Notes under the pieces: model-generated
The model's input: the letters and a program-made list of their open reading frames with translations, nothing else
The model's database searches: none
What the model was told of the DNA's origin: nothing
Position numbers and translations under genes: made by a program
Part shown: positions 18,843-27,738 of the stretch, piece by piece
Position numbering within the stretch: position 1 is the first letter of the stretch
Layout of the letters: each line of letters starts with the position of its first letter
From: Nitrospirae bacterium JdFR-85
GTDB lineage: Bacteria; Nitrospirota; Thermodesulfovibrionia; Thermodesulfovibrionales; JdFR-85
Direction of reading: 5' to 3'
Length of the DNA stretch: 57,313 nt
Assembly (NCBI GenBank): GCA_002011745.1
Contig: MTOU01000040.1
Location: 1-57,313 of the forward strand

Positions 18843-19850
18843 ATGTTAAAGCCCTTTGATACAACAGGTATAGGCAGTCTTCCCTTCAAAGACTCAGAGG
18901 AAGCGGTGGAGTTCTCCATTAACTGTTGCGATATTCCTTTCTGGCCTCAGTTACCAGCCAGGAGTTTTTTAGAACAGATGATACCCCAGTATGCAGAAGG
19001 ACTTCCTGGACTGGTTCTGGATACACAGAATGAGAGAGTGTTTATAGAGAATCTGACTCAGAACGAACTGAATCGGTTCTATGAGAAGTACTCTGAGGAG
19101 CACGATTTCCCCATAAGCAGAGAATCTGCAGAAGGATTCTACAGGTTTGTGAAGGCACTAAAGGGCAAGGGAGCAAGGATTGTTAAAGGCCAGATTACAG
19201 GTCCCTTGACCTTTACACTTGGTCTGAAGTTCTCTGATGGCAGGATAATATACTCTGACGAGGAACTTCGGGAGGTCGCCCTTATGCTACTTAAGAGGAA
19301 GGTCTCCTGGCAGGCGAAGGTGCTCAAGGAAGTGGCTGAAGAGGTGATCATCTTCATGGACGAGCCGGTGCTTACCGCACTGGGAAGTAGCAGTTACATA
19401 TCAGTGGCAGAGGAAGAGGTGGTCAGGATGTTAAAAGAGGTGGCAGATGCAATAAAGGCTGAGGGAGCGATTGCAGGGGTGCACTGTTGTGGAAGGGCAG
19501 ACTGGGGCGTGGTACTTGGTACAGGAGTTGACATCATCAACTTTGATGCCTACTATTACTTTGATTCCATAAAGGCATACTCCCAGAGCGTGATGAACTT
19601 TCTCAACTCAGATGGTTACATCGCCTGGGGGATAGTGCCTACCACGGAGGCGATCCTTAATGAGAATGCTGATAGCATACTGTCAAAACTGACGACTGAG
19701 ATAAAAGAACTCTCTGAGGACATCCCTGAAGAACTCATTATGCAGAGGTCTCTGCTTACACCATCCTGTGGGGCTGCAAGCAGAAGTCCTGAAGAGACAG
19801 AGAAGGTCTTTGGAATCCTCAGGAGCGTATCTGAAGCAATGAAAAGATGA
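18843..19850 (+). CDS. MetE-like (core methionine synthase/UROD fold) protein
   Basis: A 335-aa protein of the UROD/MetE-like TIM-barrel superfamily. It opens with TTGIGSLPFKDSEEAVE and has the probable zinc ligands in GVHCCGRAD plus a later Cys in LTPSCGAASRSP, matching the His-Cys-Cys site of the MetE catalytic domain. It lacks the MetE N-terminal half and its folate-binding features. Such short core MetE proteins in anaerobes have been linked to methionine synthesis from methyl-corrinoid donors, but which family this belongs to is uncertain. It is placed between mnmE and tmk, its stop overlapping the tmk start by 4 bp. Confidence 0.8.
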   Translation: MLKPFDTTGIGSLPFKDSEEAVEFSINCCDIPFWPQLPARSFLEQMIPQYAEGLPGLVLDTQNERVFIENLTQNELNRFYEKYSEEHDFPISRESAEGFYRFVKALKGKGARIVKGQITGPLTFTLGLKFSDGRIIYSDEELREVALMLLKRKVSWQAKVLKEVAEEVIIFMDEPVLTALGSSSYISVAEEEVVRMLKEVADAIKAEGAIAGVHCCGRADWGVVLGTGVDIINFDAYYYFDSIKAYSQSVMNFLNSDGYIAWGIVPTTEAILNENADSILSKLTTEIKELSEDIPEELIMQRSLLTPSCGAASRSPEETEKVFGILRSVSEAMKR

Positions 19851-20470
19851 GGGGATTTTTAGTTACCTTTGAGGGGATAGAAGGTGCGGGAAAGAGCACG
19901 CTGCTTAAGTTAACAGAGGAGTATCTGAGAAAGAGAGGATACAGTGTGTTCAGTACCTTTGAACCGGGTGATACAGAGCTCGGAAGAAGGATAAGGGAGT
20001 TGCTTCTTGATCCGTCCAAGGAGGCGCCCTCTGCAGAGGCAGAACTGCTTCTTTATCTGGCAGACAGGGCAGAGCATGTACAGAAAAGACTGATACCTGC
20101 ACTAAGAGACTACAGGGTGGTTCTCTGCGACAGGTTTTCTGATTCCACCATCGCATACCAGGGCTACGGTAGAGGCCTTGATATTGATACCCTTCTGAGG
20201 CTTGACCATTACGCAAGGGAGGGTCTTACGCCTGACCTCACAATTCTACTTGACCTTGATCCTGAAGAAGGGCTTCGTAGAAACGACAGACTTGGTAAAG
20301 GTGACAGATTTGAGAGAGAAACCATAGAATTCCACAGAAGGGTAAGGGAGGGTTTTCTACAGATAGCCAATAGAGATCCCCAGAGAGTGAAGGTGATAGA
20401 TGCTTCACAACCCGTAGAAGAGGTCTTCTCTCTTACAAAGCACTACCTGGAGGTACTGCTCAATGGTTGA
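19847..20470 (+). CDS. tmk: Thymidylate kinase
   Basis: A 207-aa dTMP kinase that makes dTDP for DNA synthesis. The P-loop is FEGIEGAGKST (8-18), the DR(Y/F) motif is LCDRFSDSTIAYQG, and the LID region contains arginines around RNDRLGKGDRFE. It is coupled to the MetE-like gene upstream (ATGA overlap) and overlaps mutS2 by 8 bp. Confidence 0.96.
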   Translation: MRGFLVTFEGIEGAGKSTLLKLTEEYLRKRGYSVFSTFEPGDTELGRRIRELLLDPSKEAPSAEAELLLYLADRAEHVQKRLIPALRDYRVVLCDRFSDSTIAYQGYGRGLDIDTLLRLDHYAREGLTPDLTILLDLDPEEGLRRNDRLGKGDRFERETIEFHRRVREGFLQIANRDPQRVKVIDASQPVEEVFSLTKHYLEVLLNG

Positions 20471-22844
20471 TGTGGACAGCCATACCCTAAGGGTGCTTGA
20501 GTTTGATAAGGTCCTTGAGATGGCTTCAGTGCATGCCCTCACCACAGCAGGCAGAAAGGTGGTACTGCAACTGGGCCCGCTGGGCTCTGCAGATGCATCA
20601 CTGCAAAGGATGCGGCTTATCAGTGCCTGTAGAAGGCTTAAAAACGAGGGTTTTGACTTCGGGATTGAGTACTTTGATGAACTTGACACGCTTTTCAGAA
20701 GACTGAGACCAGAAGAGGCAGTGCTTGAGCCTCTTGAGCTAAGGGGGGTGCTACCCCTGCTCAGGTCAGCCATAAATCTTAGAAGACTCCTTAAAGAGGC
20801 ACCGGCTACAGAGCTTAATCAGATTCTGGAAAGACTTCATACCCATCCAGAGCTCATGAGAGAGATTGAACGCTCCATAGAACCTGACGGGAGGATTGCG
20901 GATGAGGCATCTGCAGAACTGTTTGATATAAGACAGAGGATCCGTGCCTTGGATCGGAGGATAAAATCAGTGCTTGAGAGAATACTCAATGACAAGAGCC
21001 TGAGACCTCACATCCAGGACTTCTATATTACTGAGAGGAACGGCAGAAGGGTCATTCCTGTCAAGAGTGATTCAAAGGGGCATATCAGAGGAGTGATACA
21101 CGATATATCAAACACAGGAGAGACCGTTTTTGTTGAACCCAATGAGACCCTCCAGATGGGTAATGAGCTTGAATCCCTTAAGGCAGAAGAAAGAGTAGAG
21201 GAATTCAGAGTGCTAAAAAGGCTTTCTGCCCTGCTGAGGGATGTGTTAAGTGAACTACAGGAGGACTACGAGAGGGTGGTGATGGTTGATATGCTCCAAA
21301 GCCTCGCTTCCTTTGCAGAGCAGATGCAGATGATCCCGCCTGAGATAAACCGTTCAGGATACATAAAGATAGTAAAGGGCAGACATCCTCTTCTCTGGAA
21401 GAGCCTGAAAGAAGGAGGAAGGCTACAGGAGCTCGTCCCCCTTGATTTTGAACTCCGTAAGCCTTACAGAGGTATGGTGATCACAGGTTCAAATACTGGA
21501 GGCAAGACCGTGGCACTGAAGACCGTGGGGGTGCTTCAGTTAATGACCCTTACGGGTATGCACCTGCCCGCAGCAGAGGGCACTACTTTCCCCTTTGTTG
21601 AGAGGGTCATTGCTGATATAGGGGATGAACAGTCTATTGAGCAGAGTCTTTCCACCTTCTCAGCCCATGTGATGAGGCTGAAGGAGGTCCTTGAAAGGAG
21701 TGATAGTTCAACTCTTGTAATCATTGACGAGCTCGGCACCGGTACCGATCCTGACGAAGGTGGTGCCCTCGGGTGTGCCCTGCTGAACAGACTGGTGCAG
21801 AGGGGTGCTCTCGTGGTTGTCTCTACGCATTTGGGCCTTCTTAAGGCATATGCCTATAAGCATCCCCAGTTAATAAACGGTGCTATGCAGATAGAGACAA
21901 AGAGGGTGAATGGCAGAACCCTTTTCTGGCCTACCTACAGACTCCAGATCGGAGAACCAGGTCAGTCCTATGCCCTGCATATAGCCGAGAGATTCGGGAT
22001 GCCAGAAGATCTGATTGAAGAGGCAAAGGAGATGATAAGGGATAAGGCGTCTCTTCTTGAGGAGGTGCTTCAAGAGCTGAGACAGACGCAACAGAGAATT
22101 GACAAGAAACTAAGGGCTGTTGAGAAAACCGAAAAAGAACTAAAGCAGTTGAAAGAGAAACTCAATCAGGAGATAGAGAGAATAAAACACTTGAAGTCTA
22201 AAATTCTTCAGGAGACCCACAGAAAGGCAGAAGAGATTTTAAGAAGCACTCGGAGGGAGGCTGAAGAACTTCTAAGGAGGATTCGTGCCCAGCAGAGACA
22301 GGAGGCTAAGGTTTCACTGAAAGAGTTAGAAAGACGGCTTAGATACCACGCTGACAAGGGAGGGTCCCTGAAGGAGAGATCTCCGAAGAAGGTCTCAAGG
22401 CCCAAGATAGGACAGTCCGTATTGATAGGAGGTTTTGGGATTGTGGGTGTTGTGACAGAGGTTATCCCATCCACTGGCAGATGCAGGGTGGATGCTGGGG
22501 GAAAGGAGATAGAGGTCTCAATAGACAATCTCTTTGAACCAGAAGCCTCTAAAACAGAAGATGTTGTTTCTATCGCACCAGATACACTCCTCAGGGAGCC
22601 TCCATCCTCGGAACTGAATGTTATTGGTATGAGGGTAGAGGACGCTTTGAGGGAGGTGGAGAGGTATCTGAACGATGCAGCCTTGGGAGGGCTTGAGGAG
22701 GTGAGGATTATTCATGGAGTTGGTAGTGGAAGACTGAAGGGCGCTATAAGGGAGTATTTAGATAAACATCCTTTAGTTCAGGAATTCAGTGTTGCCTCTG
22801 CAGAACAGGGTGGAGAAGGGGTAACAATAGTAAAGATAAAATAA
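20463..22844 (+). CDS. mutS2: Endonuclease MutS2
   Basis: MutS2, 793 aa. Order: core/lever helices (1-300); ATPase domain with Walker A SNTGGKTVALKT (about 343), Walker B IIDELGTGTDP and the signature around EQSLSTFSAH; a long charged coiled coil (about 510-620); a KOW-like region; a C-terminal Smr nuclease domain with RIIHGVGSGRLKGAI. It lacks the MutS mismatch-recognition domain. The family suppresses homologous recombination and, in some bacteria, splits collided ribosomes. Last gene of the mnmE-MetE-like-tmk-mutS2 run; it ends 1 bp from the convergent kinase gene. Confidence 0.96.
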   Translation: MVDVDSHTLRVLEFDKVLEMASVHALTTAGRKVVLQLGPLGSADASLQRMRLISACRRLKNEGFDFGIEYFDELDTLFRRLRPEEAVLEPLELRGVLPLLRSAINLRRLLKEAPATELNQILERLHTHPELMREIERSIEPDGRIADEASAELFDIRQRIRALDRRIKSVLERILNDKSLRPHIQDFYITERNGRRVIPVKSDSKGHIRGVIHDISNTGETVFVEPNETLQMGNELESLKAEERVEEFRVLKRLSALLRDVLSELQEDYERVVMVDMLQSLASFAEQMQMIPPEINRSGYIKIVKGRHPLLWKSLKEGGRLQELVPLDFELRKPYRGMVITGSNTGGKTVALKTVGVLQLMTLTGMHLPAAEGTTFPFVERVIADIGDEQSIEQSLSTFSAHVMRLKEVLERSDSSTLVIIDELGTGTDPDEGGALGCALLNRLVQRGALVVVSTHLGLLKAYAYKHPQLINGAMQIETKRVNGRTLFWPTYRLQIGEPGQSYALHIAERFGMPEDLIEEAKEMIRDKASLLEEVLQELRQTQQRIDKKLRAVEKTEKELKQLKEKLNQEIERIKHLKSKILQETHRKAEEILRSTRREAEELLRRIRAQQRQEAKVSLKELERRLRYHADKGGSLKERSPKKVSRPKIGQSVLIGGFGIVGVVTEVIPSTGRCRVDAGGKEIEVSIDNLFEPEASKTEDVVSIAPDTLLREPPSSELNVIGMRVEDALREVERYLNDAALGGLEEVRIIHGVGSGRLKGAIREYLDKHPLVQEFSVASAEQGGEGVTIVKIK

Positions 22845-22845
22845 T

Positions 22846-25476
22846 CTATGGGGAAGTGATAGCCCTTTTTAGTGCCAGAGCCAGAGTTGTACGACTAAAA
22901 GGCTTCTGAACAAAATCTACTATCCCAGTTTTTAATAATTCTTTAATTTCGTCAAAGCCTTCCTCAGAGTAACCAGAACATAGTATTACCTTTACCTTAG
23001 GGTCTATCTCTTTAAGCCTATGGAATACTTCTTTGCCTGACATCCCTGGCATTATCATATCAAGTACTACAACGGATATTTCATCCCTCTTCTGTTCAAA
23101 TATTTTGATGCCCTCTCTTCCATCCTTTGCAGTCAGTACATTATAGCCAACAGGGGCAAGAAGGTCTTTTGTGAGGCGTAGAATATCCTCTTCATCATCT
23201 ATTACAAGCACTGTGCCAGAGCCTTTCAGGTCATCTATTTTTATTTCTTTCTCTTCTTCTATCCTGCCTTTGTATACAGGAAAATAGATATTGAATCTGG
23301 TTCCTCTTCCTGGCTCAGAGTAGAGATTTATATAACCTCCATGGTTTGTCACAATTGTATGTACAATATAAAGACCGAGGCCGGTTCCAGCTCCTCTTTC
23401 CTTGGTCGTAAAGAAGGGATCAAAGATTTTGGTCTGCATCTCTTTCTCAATGCCTCTGCCGGTATCTGAAACGGTTAGTCTTACAAATTCATTCTCTGAT
23501 GTAATACCTTTTGATACCCCGAACTCCTTCCATGCCTTTGATGTTTCAATACTTAAGACACCTCCTTCGGGCATCGCATCCTTTGCATTGATTGCCAGAT
23601 TCATTATTACTTGTTGTATCTGGGTAGGATCAGCTTTTATGGGGGGTAACTCCTTATATAATTTTATTTTTATTTCTATCTCCTTGGGTATACTTCTGTA
23701 GAGTATATCAAGGGTGTCTTCTACAATCCTGTTCAGATTTACCACCCTTCTTTCAGTTTTTCCCTTTTTGGCTATTGTGAGAATCTTTGAGGCAAGAGAG
23801 GCTCCTCTTTCTGCAGACTTCTGTATAATGTCTACAGGTTTATAAAGGGGACTGTCAAGGTCAACCATATCTTTCAAAATTTCGGCATAGCCGAGAATTA
23901 TACTTAGGATATTATTGAAATCATGGGCAAAACCACCAGCCAGGGTGCCGATGGATTCCATTTTCTGGGCTATCAAAAGTTGTTCATAAAGCTTTTCTTC
24001 CTCAGTAATGTCTCGTTGTATTGATACAAAATTGGTTATTTCATTGTCTTCAGAAAAGATAGGAAAAACGACCGCAGAGGTTATGAAGAGATCTCCATTT
24101 TTCTTTTTATTAATAAGTTCTCCCTTCCAAGGATTGCCAGAGAGGATAGTGTTCCATAGTTCTTCGTATATATCATCTTCTTGCAAATCACTTTTCAGTA
24201 AACTTAGATCTTTACCTATCACCTCGCTGGTGGTATAGCCTGTAAGTGTCTCAAAAGCTTTGTTTACATAAGTGACAGTGCCTTTCTTGTCTGTTATGAT
24301 GATTATGTCAAAAGCAGAATCAATAATCTTTTTGAATCTCTTTAGTTCTTCTGCCTCATTCACTCTCTGTATAGCCACAGCCACATCAGAGGCGATAGCC
24401 ATGAGCAGTTCTTCGTCTTCTTCTGTAAAAGTACCTTCCTTTTTATTAGCAAAATACAGGGCTCCAAGAGGTTTTCCATCTCTTGAGAATACTGGATATC
24501 CTAAGAAGCTCTTTACAATAGGATGGCCTTCTGGAAATGCTCCACTAAAAGCTGGATGTTCTTGAAGGTTATCTATTCTTACAGGGCTGAGACTCAACTG
24601 CATCAGTTTCAAGATACCCTTTCCTGCTGGAAGTCTTCTTATTTTTTCTAATGCCTCCTTTTCATTAAGACCAGATACTCTAAGTTTTTTAAAATAACCC
24701 CCTTCATCGTAAAGGGCAAAGGCAGAGTATTCTGCTCCGAGCAGAAGTCTTGCCTTCTCAAGAATGGTATCCATTATTTCATCTATTGTCCAGTCTTTAT
24801 TAAGGGAGACAGCTATCCTATGGAGTGCATCTGCCTGGAATGTTTTCATCTCTGCAGTTGCAAGGGCATTGTTTATCACCTCAACAAGTTCATCCATCTC
24901 TTTAATATCTATTGGAGGTGCACATTCACCTCTGTTAATTTTATTAATAATTGTTTTCAGTGGAATTATCAGATTCCTCCTCAATACACCCATTGTGGAG
25001 ATGATCATCAGAAGAAGGGCAATTGATAGAATATATATAGTTTCATTTGTTTTTCTTTTCAGTTCTCCTATATTTTTGAACTTTCTCAACATTATTAATT
25101 CAAGACCAAGGTTTGGATTGTTTATATAGATGCCTGTTAATTTGTTCTCTACTAAAACATATCCATTTTTTGTAATAGTATAAGAAGAGGGGAAGTCTTT
25201 ATCTCTCAGGATGATACTATGTCCATGTTTTAATAGATAGGTGTAATCTTCCATTTGAAGAAAAGGCTTTAAGGCATCCAGAAACTCTTGCAATGTATTT
25301 GTGCTTTTAAAAACCAATTCCATCTCTTCCTTTTTATGCTGAAGTATGTCCTGTAGGTAGGCCTTGTTAATCTCTTTGGTGATAGTGTTCAGCCTAAAAA
25401 GGGCTATTATAAATACAAGTATCATGCTTCCAATAATCGGCAGAACAATTTTTGTATTTATACTTTTTCTTTTCAT
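22846..25476 (-). CDS. Membrane hybrid sensor histidine kinase (HAMP-like, GAF, PAS, HisKA, HATPase, receiver)
   Basis: An 876-aa membrane kinase. TM1 at about 11-29, a short periplasmic sensor loop of about 115 residues, TM2 at about 145-165, a HAMP-like linker, a GAF domain (about 220-375), PAS (about 385-495), HisKA with AHDFNN, HATPase_c (DTGRGI, GAGTGLGLYIV) and a C-terminal receiver with acceptor Asp in VVVLDMIMPG. It is the second gene after a YeiH-type exporter with only 12 bp between them, so the pair is probably co-transcribed and the signal may relate to what the exporter moves. No output regulator lies nearby. Confidence 0.9.
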   Translation of the reverse strand: MKRKSINTKIVLPIIGSMILVFIIALFRLNTITKEINKAYLQDILQHKKEEMELVFKSTNTLQEFLDALKPFLQMEDYTYLLKHGHSIILRDKDFPSSYTITKNGYVLVENKLTGIYINNPNLGLELIMLRKFKNIGELKRKTNETIYILSIALLLMIISTMGVLRRNLIIPLKTIINKINRGECAPPIDIKEMDELVEVINNALATAEMKTFQADALHRIAVSLNKDWTIDEIMDTILEKARLLLGAEYSAFALYDEGGYFKKLRVSGLNEKEALEKIRRLPAGKGILKLMQLSLSPVRIDNLQEHPAFSGAFPEGHPIVKSFLGYPVFSRDGKPLGALYFANKKEGTFTEEDEELLMAIASDVAVAIQRVNEAEELKRFKKIIDSAFDIIIITDKKGTVTYVNKAFETLTGYTTSEVIGKDLSLLKSDLQEDDIYEELWNTILSGNPWKGELINKKKNGDLFITSAVVFPIFSEDNEITNFVSIQRDITEEEKLYEQLLIAQKMESIGTLAGGFAHDFNNILSIILGYAEILKDMVDLDSPLYKPVDIIQKSAERGASLASKILTIAKKGKTERRVVNLNRIVEDTLDILYRSIPKEIEIKIKLYKELPPIKADPTQIQQVIMNLAINAKDAMPEGGVLSIETSKAWKEFGVSKGITSENEFVRLTVSDTGRGIEKEMQTKIFDPFFTTKERGAGTGLGLYIVHTIVTNHGGYINLYSEPGRGTRFNIYFPVYKGRIEEEKEIKIDDLKGSGTVLVIDDEEDILRLTKDLLAPVGYNVLTAKDGREGIKIFEQKRDEISVVVLDMIMPGMSGKEVFHRLKEIDPKVKVILCSGYSEEGFDEIKELLKTGIVDFVQKPFSRTTLALALKRAITSP

Positions 25477-25488
25477 TGTAAATAATTG

Positions 25489-26424
25489 CTATATAAAGAA
25501 AAGCATAATTATAGAAGCTACAATAGTAATACCCAGCATTGTTGAGAGAAAGGGTTTCAGTCCAGCCTCAGATACAGCATCTAATGTTGTATTTAGTCCT
25601 ATCGCAGAGAGAGTTATAGTTAAAAAGAGCCTGCTAAGATTAGATAATATATTCATTACATTCTGAGGGATTGTGATTGTATTTGTCATAATTACAAATA
25701 TAACAAAAAAGAACATAAACCATGGAATAGTTAATCTCTTCTTTTTCATACCTGCCACAGTCATGGCTACTGCAACCATGAACACAAGGGAGGAGATTCT
25801 GAGATATTTTAACCTTAATGCCAAGCTAAGACTTTCTTCACCAAACTGTGTTGCTGTTACTTTAACAAGACCGAGCATTGGTAAGGTAGTGCCTGATAGA
25901 AATCCAAATTGGAAGGGTTTAAAATCTATTAATGAGGCGAGTGCAGGATAAAATATAGTATAAATGAGGCCTGCTGTCATAACAGATAAAATAGAGATGG
26001 ATGTTTCCTGTCTTTTTGCCTCTATGGCAGGGGAGGTTACTGCAATTGCTGAAGCACCACATACAGCCATGCCTGTGGACAGAAGTATAGATGTGGTTAT
26101 GTTTATTTTAAGTAGTCTCGAAATGAGAAAAGTTATTATATACAATCCACAGAATGTATAAAATAGTCCAAACAGTTCAATGCTAGGAGTATAATTCTGG
26201 AACTTCAATTGAAATCCATAAAGGGATATACCTAAGGGCAGAAAGATCTTTGTTGTTAACTCAGCCCCCTCTTCAACACTTTCCATATCCTCAAGAAGAT
26301 TAGAGATAATTATACCAAGTATAATTCCTAATACAAGGGGATCAAAAACTGGACTAATAAAAGACATTGCATAGGAAAGCCCTGCAATTATAAAAGAAAG
26401 TAAAATCCCCTTCCCCCTCTTCAT
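25489..26424 (-). CDS. YeiH/UPF0324-family putative membrane exporter
   Basis: A 311-aa polytopic membrane protein (about 9-10 hydrophobic segments) of the YeiH family, often annotated as putative sulfate exporter. Typical blocks are LGIIISNLLE, FLPLGISLYGFQL, GMAVCGASAIAVTSPAI (the family GxAxCGxSA motif), LGLVKVTATQFGEESLSLALRLKYLR, and a C-terminal AIGLNTTLDAVSEAGLKPF. Relatives have been linked to sulfite/taurine-type anion export; the real substrate is not settled. It is first in an operon with a membrane hybrid kinase. The promoter shares its -35 region with the divergent tRNA-Leu. Confidence 0.85.
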   Translation of the reverse strand: MKRGKGILLSFIIAGLSYAMSFISPVFDPLVLGIILGIIISNLLEDMESVEEGAELTTKIFLPLGISLYGFQLKFQNYTPSIELFGLFYTFCGLYIITFLISRLLKINITTSILLSTGMAVCGASAIAVTSPAIEAKRQETSISILSVMTAGLIYTIFYPALASLIDFKPFQFGFLSGTTLPMLGLVKVTATQFGEESLSLALRLKYLRISSLVFMVAVAMTVAGMKKKRLTIPWFMFFFVIFVIMTNTITIPQNVMNILSNLSRLFLTITLSAIGLNTTLDAVSEAGLKPFLSTMLGITIVASIIMLFFI

Positions 26425-26464
26425 TATGGTATTTTAAAATAATAAGAGAGTACAATGCAAACAA

Positions 26465-26492
26465 ATTTTACTATTTTGGTAAATATTGACAA
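26465..26492 (-). promoter_or_regulatory. Candidate promoter of the yeiH-like/kinase operon
   Basis: On the - strand, TTGTCA (26487-26492) and TAAAAT (26465-26470) have a 16-bp spacer, with the start codon about 40 bp further on. The -35 overlaps that of the opposite-strand tRNA-Leu promoter almost base for base. Confidence 0.5.
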
Positions 26493-26514
26493 GATACTTC
26501 TACATATTTAATAA
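26486..26514 (+). promoter_or_regulatory. Candidate promoter of tRNA-Leu
   Basis: A consensus TTGACA (26486-26491) lies 17 bp upstream of a weak TAATAA (26509-26514), with the tRNA starting at 26528. The -35 is clear and the -10 approximate. Confidence 0.5.
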
Positions 26515-26527
26515 TAATTTTAATTAA

Positions 26528-26612
26528 GCCGAAGTGGTGGAATTGGTAGACACGCACGCTTGAGGGGCGTGTGGGGACACCCGTGGGGGTTCGAATCCCC
26601 CCTTCGGCACCA
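26528..26612 (+). tRNA. tRNA-Leu (anticodon GAG)
   Basis: A class II tRNA with a long variable arm. The acceptor GCCGAAG pairs with CTTCGGC, with discriminator A and an encoded CCA. The anticodon stem CACGC/GCGTG encloses TTGAGGG, giving anticodon GAG. The T-arm GGGGGTTCGAATCCCCC is perfect. Confidence 0.97.
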
Positions 26613-26681
26613 TTTTAAGCCTCTTCATGAAAAAAGCCTTTGTTATAAAAGACATTTCTTGCAAGGTTTGAGTCAGCTATA

Positions 26682-27719
26682 ATGACCATCCGTAGGCAGA
26701 CAGAAGAGATTGAAAATCGTTTCCTCCATCCCAAAGCAAAAAGAAGTGCTGAAAGCAAGGGAAGAGTTGTTCCGGAAGAGGAGGGTTCTATAAGAACCTG
26801 TTTCCAGAGAGACAGGGACAGAATTATACACAGTAAGGCATTCCGGAGATTAAAACACAAGACCCAGGTATTCCTTGCTCCAAAAGGGGATCATTACAGA
26901 ACGCGACTTACTCATGTGCTTGAGGTTTCCCAAATAGCCCGAACAATTGCAAGGGCTCTTAGGCTTAATGAAGACCTTACAGAGGCAATTGCACTTGGTC
27001 ATGACCTCGGACACACACCTTTTGGCCATGCTGGTGAGGCCGTGCTAAATAGTATTCATCCAGGGGGGTTTGACCACTATATCCAGAGTTTAAGGGTGGT
27101 GGATGTGCTGGAGAAAAAAGGTAAAGGATTGAATCTTACCTATGAGGTGAGAAACGGGATTGTTACCCACTCAAAAGGTAAGGGTAAAATAATACCAGAC
27201 AATAAAGAACTTCTTGCAGAAACTTTGGAAGGGCAGGTGGTAAGGGTCTCGGATATTATAGCCTATGTCAATCATGATCTTGATGATGCCCTAAGGGCAG
27301 GGGTTATAAAGAAGACAGATATACCGCCAGAGGTAATAAACACCCTTGGAGATAATTACTCCAAACGGATAGATACGATGGTAAAGGATGTGATATACTC
27401 AACAATGAAGATTGATTATGAACATATTAATATGAGTGAAGAGGTGTCTTCTGTTATTTATCTGCTTAGAGATTTTCTTTTTGAGAGAGTATATGAAAGT
27501 GAACAGATAAAAAGGGAGTTTAGGAAGGCGGAGAAGGTTCTGAGAGACCTTTATGAGTATTATCTTGAGCATCCTGAAGAGGTCTTTACAGATCTGCCTG
27601 AGAAGATGAGGAGCGATACTCACAGGTTGGTGTGTGATTTTATTGCTGGAATGACTGACAGTTTTGCATTAATGACATACGAGACACTTTTTATGCCACA
27701 ACAGTGGCAGACATTCTGA
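26682..27719 (+). CDS. dGTP triphosphohydrolase-like HD-domain protein
   Basis: A 345-aa deoxyguanosinetriphosphate triphosphohydrolase-like protein. The HD metal site is built from H in [14 protein letters not shown], the HD pair in [16 protein letters not shown], and a later Asp in YVNHDLDDA. The N terminus, with [17 protein letters not shown], is typical of the family. These enzymes cut dNTPs to deoxynucleosides and triphosphate. The length fits the short type 2 dGTPase-like group; whether dGTP is preferred is unknown. It is followed 19 bp later by the HtrA gene. Confidence 0.92.
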   Translation: MTIRRQTEEIENRFLHPKAKRSAESKGRVVPEEEGSIRTCFQRDRDRIIHSKAFRRLKHKTQVFLAPKGDHYRTRLTHVLEVSQIARTIARALRLNEDLTEAIALGHDLGHTPFGHAGEAVLNSIHPGGFDHYIQSLRVVDVLEKKGKGLNLTYEVRNGIVTHSKGKGKIIPDNKELLAETLEGQVVRVSDIIAYVNHDLDDALRAGVIKKTDIPPEVINTLGDNYSKRIDTMVKDVIYSTMKIDYEHINMSEEVSSVIYLLRDFLFERVYESEQIKREFRKAEKVLRDLYEYYLEHPEEVFTDLPEKMRSDTHRLVCDFIAGMTDSFALMTYETLFMPQQWQTF

Positions 27720-27738
27720 AAAAACAGGAGGTAAATAG

